Assembly (NCBI RefSeq): GCF_035989245.1
Contig: NZ_JAYMFF010000018.1
Span: 1-64,000, forward strand
DNA: 64,000 nt
Source of the DNA: Adlercreutzia wanghongyangiae
GTDB lineage: Bacteria; Actinomycetota; Coriobacteriia; Coriobacteriales; Eggerthellaceae
Direction: 5' to 3'
Made by a program: the position numbers and the translations under genes. Positions 57,241 to 64,000 of this stretch are shown one piece after another. Positions within the stretch are counted from its first letter, which is position 1; the number at the start of each line of letters is the position of its first letter. The notes under the pieces are model-generated. The model did no database searches, was not told the origin of the DNA, and worked only from the letters and a program-made list of their open reading frames with translations.

Positions 57241-57360
57241 CGATCCCGTAGGGGGAGCGCTTCGGCGGAGGCGGCTTCGTAGGGGAGGGCCTCAGCGGAG
57301 GCAGCTTCGTAGGGGAGGGCTTCAGCGGAGGCAGCTTCGTAGGGGAGGGCTTTAGCCCTT
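57241..57360. repeat. 30-bp tandem repeats between pyrE and tRNA-Thr
   Basis: Four 30-base units in register (57241-57270, 57271-57300, 57301-57330, 57331-57360), the middle two nearly the same: GCAGCTTCGTAGGGGAGGGC then YTCAGCGGAG. They contain the GTAGGGG motif of the dispersed repeat family, here amplified in tandem. Confidence 0.85.
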
Positions 57361-57387
57361 CCGCTGGCCGGCAGCCGTGTGCGAGAA

Positions 57388-57412
57388 GGGCGGGCTGAAG
57401 CCCGCCCCTACG
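57388..57412. repeat. GTAGGGGCGGGCTTCAGCCC-type repeat, single unit
   Basis: GGGCGGGCTGAAGCCCGCCC (57388-57407) followed by CTACG. It is almost the same as the unit embedded in the DUF1385 gene at 24887-24909. Confidence 0.85.
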
Positions 57413-57562
57413 AGAGCTGTGGGAGTTGTGGGCGCTGCAGGCGCGCGGGGGCCGCTCCTACAGATTCCGGGAGGCGCCTCTGCGGGGTCTTTGGGGTTAT
57501 TCGCCTTTTGTTTTCATTTGTCCCGTTTTCGGGCAGGGGAACGTGTAGAATAACTGATCATT

Positions 57563-57637
57563 GCCGGCGTGGCTCAACGGTAGAGCAACTGATTTGTAAT
57601 CAGTGGGTTGCGGGTTCGATTCCTGTCGCCGGCTCCA
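57563..57637 (+). tRNA. tRNA-Thr (anticodon UGU)
   Basis: 75 bases. Acceptor GCCGGCG/CGCCGGC, D-stem GCTC/GAGC, anticodon stem ACTGA/TCAGT with loop TTTGTAA giving anticodon TGT (Thr, ACA codon), T-arm GCGGGTTCGATTCCTGT, and an encoded CCA end. All stems pair. Confidence 0.97.
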
Positions 57638-57645
57638 CGAATGCA

Positions 57646-57676
57646 AGCGGATCGGGAACGTCCCGGTCCGCTTTCT
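57646..57676 (+). terminator. Terminator after tRNA-Thr
   Basis: AGCGGATCGGGA (57646-57657) pairs with TCCCGGTCCGCT (57661-57672), followed by TTCT. Confidence 0.75.
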
Positions 57677-57763
57677 CGTTGTTGGGGCGAATACGCAGAA
57701 GACGCTTGCGGCGGTCGTGCTAGAATGGCTGGCGAACTATGAAGGGAAGGATTTCGAGTACCC

Positions 57764-58060
57764 ATGGCAACCTACATCGCCCACTACCAGTCGCCGAAGG
57801 GGTCCTACGACCGCGAGCGGGGACTGTTCGAGTTCGAGAGTGACGCGCGGGCCGGCACGAAGGCCAATGCCCACGATGCGCGTTTGCGCATGCTGGAGCT
57901 GTTCGGCGCGGGCGCGGTGTCGTGGACCATTGAGAAGGTGGAGCGCAAGGGCGCCGGCCCTGCCGACAAGCAGGAGAAGATCACCGACGGCCAGCTGGCG
58001 CTCGATTTCCGTCCGCCCAAGCCCGAGCGCAAGCGGAAGCATTCGAAAGGATACTGGTGA
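57764..58060 (+). CDS. Small basic protein, uncharacterised
   Basis: 98 residues, MATYIAHYQSPKGSYDRERGLFEFESDARAGTKANAHDARLRM...; Lys/Arg-rich C-terminus (PKPERKRKHSKGYW). No family recognised. The M42 peptidase gene begins one base after its stop, so they are cotranscribed. Length and codon use support a real gene. Confidence 0.7.
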   Translation: MATYIAHYQSPKGSYDRERGLFEFESDARAGTKANAHDARLRMLELFGAGAVSWTIEKVERKGAGPADKQEKITDGQLALDFRPPKPERKRKHSKGYW

Positions 58061-58061
58061 T

Positions 58062-59168
58062 ATGAAGAAGAAGCATGTGAAGTTTCTGAAGCAACTGCTG
58101 GAGACGCCCTCGCCCACCGGATTCGAGGAGCCGGCAGCCGCGCTCGTGCGCGATCGTCTGGCCGATGTGGCCGACGAGATTGCCACCGACACCATGGGAT
58201 CGGTGCGCGCGGTGCTGGCCGGCGCCGACGAGGGCGCCCCCTCGCTCATGCTGGCGGCCCATATGGATGAGATCGGCCTCATGGTTACTTACATTTCCGA
58301 CGAAGGCTTCCTGTCGGTAGCCTCTCTCGGTGGCGTGGATGCGGCCATTCTGCCCGGCATGCGCGTGGACGTGCACACGGCCTCGGGCGTGCTGCGCGGC
58401 GTGGTGGGCCGCAAGCCCATTCACCTCATCGAACCCGACGAGCGCAAGAGCGTCACGCCGCTTTCGGGTCTGGTGATCGATCTGGGCATGAAGCCCAAGC
58501 GCGTGAAAAAGCTTGTGCAGGTGGGCGATCCCATCACCTTCGGTGTGGGTTTCGAGCGCTTCGGCGACGGCATGGCCGTATCGAAGTGCTTCGACGATAA
58601 GTGCGGCGTGTGGATCGCCTGCCGCGTGATGGAGGAGCTGGCCCAGGTGGGCGGCGCTCCGGGCGACTTCATCGCGGTGGCCACCACCCAGGAGGAGATC
58701 GGCACCCGCGGCGCGCAGACCTCCGCCCATGCCGTGAACCCGGACGTGGCCCTGGCCTTCGACGTGACTCACGCCACCGACTACCCGGGCATCGATAAGA
58801 CCAAGTACGGCAAGATCGTCTGCGGAGCGGGCCCGGTCATCGCCCGCGGCCCGAATATCAACCCCATCGTGTTCGAGCGTTTGGTGGCGGCGGCCGAGGC
58901 CGAGGGCATTCCGTACCAGCTGGAAGCCGAGCCTTCCGTGACTGGTACCGACGCCCGCGCCATTCAGGTGGCTCGTGACGGCATTCCCACGGGACTCGTC
59001 TCGGTGCCGCTGCGCTATATGCACACGCCCACCGAGGTGGTGTGCCTGGCCGACCTGCAGGCCACCGTGCGCCTCATCGTGCGCTTTGCCCGCGACCTTA
59101 CCCCCGACGTGAGCTTCGTGCCCGGCCTGGGCGATCGGGCGGCCGGCGTGCCGGTTGAGGAGGCGTAG
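58062..59168 (+). CDS. M42-family metallopeptidase
   Basis: 368 residues. Cytoplasmic dinuclear-metal aminopeptidase or endoglucanase-like family. Metal ligands: AAHMDEIG (His/Asp), SKCFDDKCG (Asp), TQEEIGTRGAQ (Glu pair), FDVTHATD (Asp), and the late YMHTPTEV (His). Complete and of typical length (~350-370). smpB starts 5 bases after it. Confidence 0.92.
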   Translation: MKKKHVKFLKQLLETPSPTGFEEPAAALVRDRLADVADEIATDTMGSVRAVLAGADEGAPSLMLAAHMDEIGLMVTYISDEGFLSVASLGGVDAAILPGMRVDVHTASGVLRGVVGRKPIHLIEPDERKSVTPLSGLVIDLGMKPKRVKKLVQVGDPITFGVGFERFGDGMAVSKCFDDKCGVWIACRVMEELAQVGGAPGDFIAVATTQEEIGTRGAQTSAHAVNPDVALAFDVTHATDYPGIDKTKYGKIVCGAGPVIARGPNINPIVFERLVAAAEAEGIPYQLEAEPSVTGTDARAIQVARDGIPTGLVSVPLRYMHTPTEVVCLADLQATVRLIVRFARDLTPDVSFVPGLGDRAAGVPVEEA

Positions 59169-59173
59169 GAGAC

Positions 59174-59641
59174 GTGCCCAAGCGCGACGAGAAGCCCATC
59201 GCGAAGAATCGCCGGGCCTTTCACGACTACGAGATTCTGGAAACCTACGAGGCGGGCATCGAGCTGACGGGCACTGAGGTGCGCTCGCTGCGTGAGAACA
59301 ACTGCCAGCTCACCGACTGCTTTGCGCTTATCCGCGATGGCCAGGTGTGGCTGAACAACGTGCACATTCCGCCGTATTCCAACGGCAGCATCTTCAACCC
59401 CGACCCCGATCGCAAGCGGCGGCTGCTGCTGCACAAGAAGCAGATTCGCTATCTGGACGCGAAGGTAGCCGAGAAGGGGCTTGCCATCGTCCCGCTGAAG
59501 ATGTACTTCAACACCGACGGCCGCGTGAAAGTGGAACTGGCGCTGGCCCGCGGCAAGAAGCTCTACGACAAGCGCGCCTCCATGAAGGAGCGGGATGCGA
59601 AACGCGAGATCGACCGCGCCATGAAAGAGCGTTCACGTTAG
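59174..59641 (+). CDS. smpB: SsrA-binding protein SmpB
   Basis: 155 residues from GTG 59174. SmpB brings tmRNA to stalled ribosomes. Motifs: IAKNRRAFHDYEILETYEAGIELTGTEVRSLRENN, then HIPPYSNGSIFNPDPDRKRRLLLHKKQI, and a basic C-terminal tail (KLYDKRASMKERDAKREIDRAMKERSR). The ssrA gene itself is 1.9 kb downstream. Confidence 0.95.
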   Translation: MPKRDEKPIAKNRRAFHDYEILETYEAGIELTGTEVRSLRENNCQLTDCFALIRDGQVWLNNVHIPPYSNGSIFNPDPDRKRRLLLHKKQIRYLDAKVAEKGLAIVPLKMYFNTDGRVKVELALARGKKLYDKRASMKERDAKREIDRAMKERSR

Positions 59642-59752
59642 GGAAACGAAAGCGCCGCCCCGCCGCCGCGAACGCCGATGGGTGGCATCATGAAACGGCA
59701 GCGGGCGCCTGGCGGCTCGCTGAAGGACGGACACGACAAAAGGAGCGCCACC

Positions 59753-60376
59753 ATGGGTCTGGACGAAGAACTTGAGAGCATGGAAGATCTCGGCGAGACC
59801 GATGCCGAGTGGACCGACCAGGAAACCGAGCTTGAGGACGTCGAGGGCGACGAGGACGAGATCTTCGGCGAGGATGCCGCGGAAAGCGACGTGGAGCACG
59901 CCTACGACAGCTTCATGACCGAGGGCGAGACCGATTACGACGGCTGGGACGCCGAAGAGGTGGAAGAGGCCGTGGAGGCCGACGAGGAGGCCGACATCCT
60001 GCATTCCGAGGGCTATCACATCGAGGATGAGCCCGAGGAGGAGAGCGAGATCATCGAGATGGAGATCGAGGACGGCGACGTGCATGCCGTCATCGTGGAC
60101 GAGTTCGACAACGAGATCGGCTTCGTGCTTCTGGACGAGGACGGCAACGAGGTGGAGTACTACTACGTCGACGAGGACAACGACAACGACGGCGTGCGCG
60201 TGGAGCGCACCTCCGACGGCGACGAGTTCGACTTGGGCATCAGCCGCGAGGGTGTGGCGGCGGCCACCAAGGACGTGAACGCCATCTACAAGGACGGTAT
60301 GGCCGTGGCCTCGGAGCTGAAGGGCACCTTCGACGAGATCGCCGATTCCCTCAGCTTCCTGAAGAAGAAAAAGTAA
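59753..60376 (+). CDS. Highly acidic protein, uncharacterised
   Basis: 207 residues from ATG 59753 (AAAAGGAG upstream). About a third of the residues are Asp or Glu, e.g. EDVEGDEDEIFGEDAAESD. A small beta domain may lie at about 115-165 (HAVIVDEFDNEIGFVLLDEDGNEVEYYYVD), and the C-terminus is a basic helix ending LKKKK. No family recognised. It is followed by a terminator-like hairpin. Confidence 0.75.
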   Translation: MGLDEELESMEDLGETDAEWTDQETELEDVEGDEDEIFGEDAAESDVEHAYDSFMTEGETDYDGWDAEEVEEAVEADEEADILHSEGYHIEDEPEEESEIIEMEIEDGDVHAVIVDEFDNEIGFVLLDEDGNEVEYYYVDEDNDNDGVRVERTSDGDEFDLGISREGVAAATKDVNAIYKDGMAVASELKGTFDEIADSLSFLKKKK

Positions 60377-60451
60377 CGGCGACGCGTCGCTGTCAAATCG
60401 GCAACCAAGGACGCGTGCGAGCGCGCGGGCAACGGTGCGAGACTACCATGG

Positions 60452-60480
60452 ACGGGAGCGATCGGGTTGATCGCTCCCGT
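60452..60480 (+). terminator. Terminator-like hairpin before the BSH gene
   Basis: GGGAGCGATC (60452-60461) pairs with GATCGCTCCC (60467-60476), followed by GTTTTCGTTT. It ends the acidic-protein transcript or acts as an attenuator in the leader of the next gene. Confidence 0.75.
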
Positions 60481-60508
60481 TTTCGTTTCCGAGACTTAGG
60501 AGCTGAAT

Positions 60509-61462
60509 ATGTGCACAGGAGTCCGCTTCTCAGATGCCAAGGGCAATATGTACCTGGGCCGCAACCTCGATTGGTGCGAGTCCTACGGCGAGAAGGTCGT
60601 CGTCATGCCGCGCGGGGCGCGTATTCCGTCGCCTTTCCTCGGCACCATCGAGCCGAAGCACGCCTGCATCGGCACGGCCATCGTGGTGAACGGCGCTCCC
60701 TGCTATTACGACTGCGGCAACGAGGTGGGGCTGGCGGTGGCGGGCCTGAACTTCCCGGGCTATGCCTCTTTCGCCGAGGGTCCGGCCGACGGCGCGGTGA
60801 ACGTGGCCGTCTACGAGTTTCCGATGTGGGTGGCCTCGCAGTTCGAGACCGTCGCCCAGGTGCGCGAGGCGCTGAAGAACGTGACGCTGGTGGCCAAGGC
60901 GCCCAGCGACGGCTACGCCGTGGCCCAGCTGCACTGGATCATCGGCGACGCCAAGGAGTCCATCGTCGTGGAGTGCCAGGCCGACGGCATGCACGTGTAC
61001 GACGACGGCCTGGACGTGCTGACCAACCAGCCGCCTTTCCCGTGGCATGCCGAGAACGTGCGTAACTACATGCACGTGAGCAACGAGCATCCCGAGCCCG
61101 TGACCTGGACCCGCGACACGCTGAAGGCCTTCGGCACCGGCGCCGGCATGGCGGGTTTCCCGGGCGGCTACGACCCGGCCAGCCGCTTCGTGCGCGCCGC
61201 CTACCTGAACGCCAACTACCCTGCCGAGGAGGGCGAGGCCGCGAACGTGACGCGTCTGTTCCGCACCTTGGAGGGCTGCTCGATGTGCAAGGGCGGCGGC
61301 AAGATGGCCGACGGCCGCTACGAGTACACCATGTTCAGCGACTGCTACTCGGCCGCCACGCGCACCTACTACTGGTGCACCTACGACGAGCCCGCGCGCC
61401 ACAGCGCGTGTTTGGACGACTACGATCTGGGTGCCAGCGAGCTGACGGTTATTCCCCAGTAG
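60509..61462 (+). CDS. Choloylglycine (bile salt) hydrolase
   Basis: 317 residues, Ntn-hydrolase fold. It splits glycine or taurine from conjugated bile salts. All catalytic residues of bile salt hydrolases are in place: Cys2 (exposed after Met removal), Arg18 and Asp21 in GRNLDW, Asn81 in GLNFPG, Asn173 in LTNQPPFPWH and Arg226 in SRFVRAAY. Penicillin V acylases share the fold but differ in loops; length and the residues favour bile salt hydrolase. TTAGGAGCTG precedes the start. Bile salt hydrolase is typical of gut Eggerthella and relatives. Confidence 0.9.
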   Translation: MCTGVRFSDAKGNMYLGRNLDWCESYGEKVVVMPRGARIPSPFLGTIEPKHACIGTAIVVNGAPCYYDCGNEVGLAVAGLNFPGYASFAEGPADGAVNVAVYEFPMWVASQFETVAQVREALKNVTLVAKAPSDGYAVAQLHWIIGDAKESIVVECQADGMHVYDDGLDVLTNQPPFPWHAENVRNYMHVSNEHPEPVTWTRDTLKAFGTGAGMAGFPGGYDPASRFVRAAYLNANYPAEEGEAANVTRLFRTLEGCSMCKGGGKMADGRYEYTMFSDCYSAATRTYYWCTYDEPARHSACLDDYDLGASELTVIPQ

Positions 61463-61484
61463 GGCCAGCTTGGGCGGTCGTCCC

Positions 61485-61512
61485 TTGACAGGCGCGGTGC
61501 GGCCGCTACAAT
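61485..61512 (+). promoter_or_regulatory. ssrA promoter
   Basis: Consensus TTGACA (61485-61490) and TACAAT (61507-61512), 16 bases apart, ending 14 bases before the mature tmRNA 5' end. Confidence 0.85.
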
Positions 61513-61526
61513 GGACGAACCCTTAA

Positions 61527-61906
61527 GGGGGCGACTGGTTTCGACATGGTAAGTCCGAAACGAGGAGCAGGTCGTGGTCTCCTCGCCACGTTAAACAGGG
61601 GTAACGTCAAGTTAATTGGCAAAAACACTTCTAAGACCGGCTACTACATGCCGGCCGCCATGGCTGCCTAACAGCAGTTCTGGTGATCGCCGAACCCGGT
61701 GTTTCCCCGAACCGGGCAAGGCGTCAACTTAAGGGGAATGCCCCGCGGCACGTAGCCGGTATGGCTGCGGGAAAGATTGAACCGACTAGGAGCGGCCACG
61801 TTGGTTGGCGAACCGATCCGCTCCGAACCCCGATCGCCAACTAAGCTTGTAGAGCCTCGTGGACGATTTAGTATGGACCGGAGTTCGATTCTCCGCGCCT
61901 CCACCA
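61527..61906 (+). ncRNA. ssrA: Transfer-messenger RNA (tmRNA)
   Basis: 380 bases. The 5' end GGGGGCGACTGGTTTCGACA and 3' end GTTCGATTCTCCGCGCCTCC with encoded ACCA form the tRNA-like domain (acceptor GGGGGCG/CGCCTCC). The tag frame at 61618-61671 encodes GKNTSKTGYYMPAAMAA and a TAA stop. Ala-Ala at the end is the protease signal. It rescues stalled ribosomes with SmpB. Confidence 0.97.
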
Positions 61907-61915
61907 AAACGTTCG

Positions 61916-61954
61916 GGCCCCCGCGCCGCCGACCTGCCGGCGCGGGGGCCTTTT
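61916..61954 (+). terminator. Terminator after ssrA
   Basis: GGCCCCCGCGCCG (61916-61928) pairs with CGGCGCGGGGGCC (61938-61950), followed by TTTT. Confidence 0.93.
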
Positions 61955-62267
61955 GCTTGCCGGGGGGGGATTGCGGCGGGCGAAAGCGCGGGTGTCGGCG
62001 GAGGGATCGGGGCTTTGGGGAATACTGCGCCCAAATCTTAAGGAAAACGGTCATATTCTGGTAAAACTCTGTCATTTGACGTAAGTTTCGTGGATGGCTC
62101 GTGGTGAATGCGCGCGGTCGTTGCCAGGGCGTGCGCTTCTGTGTGAAAGTAGCCCCATTAACCATTGAATGTCCGTGGCGGAAGCGGCGCGGTGTCGTAT
62201 AATCGTCGGACGGACTGAAACGGCACGGGGGCGCGGCCTCCGTTGAGCATATCTTCGAGAGTACGAC
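61955..62267 (+). other. 313-base gap before the L,D-transpeptidase gene
   Basis: No gene is seen. A perfect TATAAT (62198-62203) suggests the transpeptidase promoter, with no good -35 partner at normal spacing. An AT-richer patch lies at about 62035-62090. Confidence 0.4.
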
Positions 62268-63989
62268 ATGGCACAGAACGGTCAGGGAAAACACAGCAAG
62301 AAGCCTGCGGCCCCCTCGGGCGGGGCTCCCTCGGGTGCGGCGCGGGGCCAGGGTTCGGGCCGGGCGCCGCGTACCACGGGGGCCATGCCGCCCGTGGGCG
62401 GTGCGCCCCGAGCGACGGGTTCGATGCCGCCGGTAGGGGGCGCCCCTCGCACCACGGGTGCGATGCCTGTCGTGGGCGGCGCGCCTCGGGCGGCCGCAGC
62501 GGCGCCGGTGAGGGCCGCCGGCGGTGCGGGCTATGTGCCCTCGTACCAGATGACCCCCATTCCCCCCGAGGAGAAACGCCATCGGGGGCTGAAGATCTTC
62601 GGCATCGTCGTCGGCGCCATCGTGGGTGCTGCGGCCCTGATCTACCTGGCGGGCGTCGTCATCTTCATGGGGCGGTTCTTTCCGCACACCTCCATCATCG
62701 ATATGGACATTTCGGGAAAGACCCCCGAAGAGGTACACCAGATGCTGACCGAGGTGCTGGACGACTACACCTTCAAGGTGGAGGGGCAGGGGCTGAACCT
62801 TACCCTGAGCGCCGCCGAGATGGGCATGTCTCTGGACAGCCAGTCCATCGCCGACAACCTGCTGGCGCAGATGAACCCGTGGGCGTGGCCCTACGAGGTG
62901 TTCCAAAGCCATGACGATACCGAGGACTTGGTGTCCACCTTCGAGGACACCAAGCTGGCCGACGCCATCCAGGCGGCCGTCGAGGAAGTGAACGCCAAGG
63001 GGCAGGCTCCCAAGAACGCCACGGTGGCCTACGACAGCGAGGCCAAGGAATACGTGGTGGTTCCCGAGGTGGCCGGCGACACGCTTCTGGCCGACGAGGT
63101 GCTGAAGGAAGTGACGGCGGGCACGGTGAACTTCGCGCCCAAGGTGACCTTGTCGGAGGCGGTGCTGGCCCAGCCCACGGTGACCCAGGACGATCCGTCG
63201 CTGGCCGAGGCGCGCGATGCGGCCAACAGCTACGTGAAGCGCACGGTGCAGCTGATGATGGCCGGTTCCCAGGCCCTCGCCATCGACGAGGACGCCTTGG
63301 CGAGCCATATCGCCATCGGGGAGGACCTGGCCGTCAGCTTCGATGCGGAGCCCTTGGTGGCTTGGGTGAAGGATAGCGTGAACGCCCTGGACACCGTGGG
63401 GGCCACGCGCACCTATACGCGCCCCGACGGCAAGGTGGTTACGGTGCAGGGCGGCGACTATGGCTGGATTACCAACAGCCAGGCAACGGCCGATGCCGTG
63501 CGCGAGGCGCTGACCAACGGCAACGGCGGCGCAGTGGACATCGTGATGAAGTGGTCGGCCGGTCAGCTGCCCGACGAGAACGGCCGCGATTTCGGCGCGC
63601 GCTACGTGGACGTGGACCTGACCGAGCAGCACGCGCGCCTCTACGGCGACGACGGCAGCATCATCTGGGAGAGCGATATCGTGAGCGGTCGCCCCTCCGA
63701 CGGGCGCGACACGCCGCGGGGCACCTATTATCTGAAGACCAACGACGGCGCCTCCACGCTGCGCGGCTACAAGCCCGACGGCACGCCCGACTACGAGACG
63801 CCGGTGGACTACTGGATGCCCTTCAAGGGCAATTCCGTGGGCTTCCACGATGCCAAGTGGCAGCCTACTTTCGGGGGCGACTGGTACGTGGAGCACGGCA
63901 GCCACGGCTGCATCAACCTGCCGCCCGCGAAGGCCAAGGAACTGCATGATGTCATCAAGGTGGGCGACGCCGTCGTCGTGCACGACTAG
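62268..63989 (+). CDS. L,D-transpeptidase (YkuD) with repeat-rich cytoplasmic N-terminus
   Basis: 573 residues. A cell-wall cross-linking enzyme. Residues 33-71 hold three 13-residue repeats (APRTTGAMPPVGG and variants), all cytoplasmic. One membrane helix lies at about 108-136. A peptidoglycan-binding-type region (PG_binding_4, IDMDISGKTPEEV) spans about 145-430. The C-terminal YkuD domain starts about 445, with the catalytic HGSHGCINLP His/Cys motif (about 544-553). It ends just before the window edge with a complete stop. Confidence 0.92.
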   Translation: MAQNGQGKHSKKPAAPSGGAPSGAARGQGSGRAPRTTGAMPPVGGAPRATGSMPPVGGAPRTTGAMPVVGGAPRAAAAAPVRAAGGAGYVPSYQMTPIPPEEKRHRGLKIFGIVVGAIVGAAALIYLAGVVIFMGRFFPHTSIIDMDISGKTPEEVHQMLTEVLDDYTFKVEGQGLNLTLSAAEMGMSLDSQSIADNLLAQMNPWAWPYEVFQSHDDTEDLVSTFEDTKLADAIQAAVEEVNAKGQAPKNATVAYDSEAKEYVVVPEVAGDTLLADEVLKEVTAGTVNFAPKVTLSEAVLAQPTVTQDDPSLAEARDAANSYVKRTVQLMMAGSQALAIDEDALASHIAIGEDLAVSFDAEPLVAWVKDSVNALDTVGATRTYTRPDGKVVTVQGGDYGWITNSQATADAVREALTNGNGGAVDIVMKWSAGQLPDENGRDFGARYVDVDLTEQHARLYGDDGSIIWESDIVSGRPSDGRDTPRGTYYLKTNDGASTLRGYKPDGTPDYETPVDYWMPFKGNSVGFHDAKWQPTFGGDWYVEHGSHGCINLPPAKAKELHDVIKVGDAVVVHD

Positions 63990-64000
63990 GGGGAACGTCA

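Noticed and set aside
61668..63983. 771-codon open frame opposite tmRNA and the L,D-transpeptidase
   Set aside because: It runs through the tmRNA gene and is antisense to a gene with an intact YkuD active site.

Overview
The window is G+C-rich (roughly 65% by eye) and gene-dense, with leaderless-looking operons, many GTG starts and stop/start overlaps. The gene content points to a gut actinobacterium of class Coriobacteriia, probably family Eggerthellaceae (Eggerthella, Gordonibacter or Adlercreutzia type): a choloylglycine (bile salt) hydrolase, a twin-arginine flavoprotein reductase divergent from a membrane-bound LuxR regulator, a two-subunit class I fumarase next to malic enzyme, molybdate uptake with molybdopterin synthesis, and 'TTCGACTCGCTCCGCTCG'-type intergenic repeats. 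Genus-level placement is inference.

Layout. 1-135: the 3' end of a 5S rRNA gene and its terminator, so an rRNA operon lies just upstream. 317-5835: molybdate ABC transporter modABC, then moaA and moaC. 6116-7979: YebC and a short-chain dehydrogenase. 7980-19300: an accessory region of small modules: an AlbA_2 (Schlafen-type) regulator flanked by a duplicated SDR gene tail, an MNT/HEPN pair, a decayed DUF4143 ATPase, a five-gene operon in which four genes encode zinc-ribbon proteins, an intact DUF4143 ATPase with a palindromic operator, and a DUF3791-DUF3990-DUF3791-like cassette flanked by a 115-bp duplication of the ruvC promoter and start. 19354-25928: ruvCAB, a DUF6483-like gene, a cold-shock protein, a methyltransferase, thyX and a DUF1385 membrane protein whose coding sequence carries dispersed repeats. 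26106-29554: a polar amino-acid ABC transporter. 29659-33413: MerR and XRE regulators with several uncharacterised proteins. 33863-38173: a type IA topoisomerase convergent with a two-subunit fumarase. 38602-47891: malic enzyme, tmk, holB, a PSP1/RicT protein, pncB, DegV, a 6PGDH-like protein with a His/Asp-rich tail, and a radical SAM protein. 47947-56300: LuxR/flavoprotein pair, a second DegV, an apparently SOS-controlled radical-SAM/DUF4130 DNA-repair pair, and an ATPase preceded by 19-bp tandem repeats. 56546-63989: pyrE, tRNA-Thr, an M42 peptidase, smpB, bile salt hydrolase, tmRNA and an L,D-transpeptidase.

Most striking non-coding signals: (1) a family of three intergenic elements of about 110 bp whose central blocks are conserved but whose outer and inner hairpin arms differ in sequence from copy to copy while staying self-complementary; (2) modules flanked by duplicated pieces of the neighbouring housekeeping gene, at ruvC (5' end) and at the SDR gene (3' end); (3) three accessory ATPase or AlbA genes each preceded by AT-rich tandem or palindromic repeats; (4) LexA-type boxes in front of ruvCAB and of the radical-SAM repair pair. 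Everything here is from reading the sequence alone; family names rest on recognised motifs, and no database search was run.
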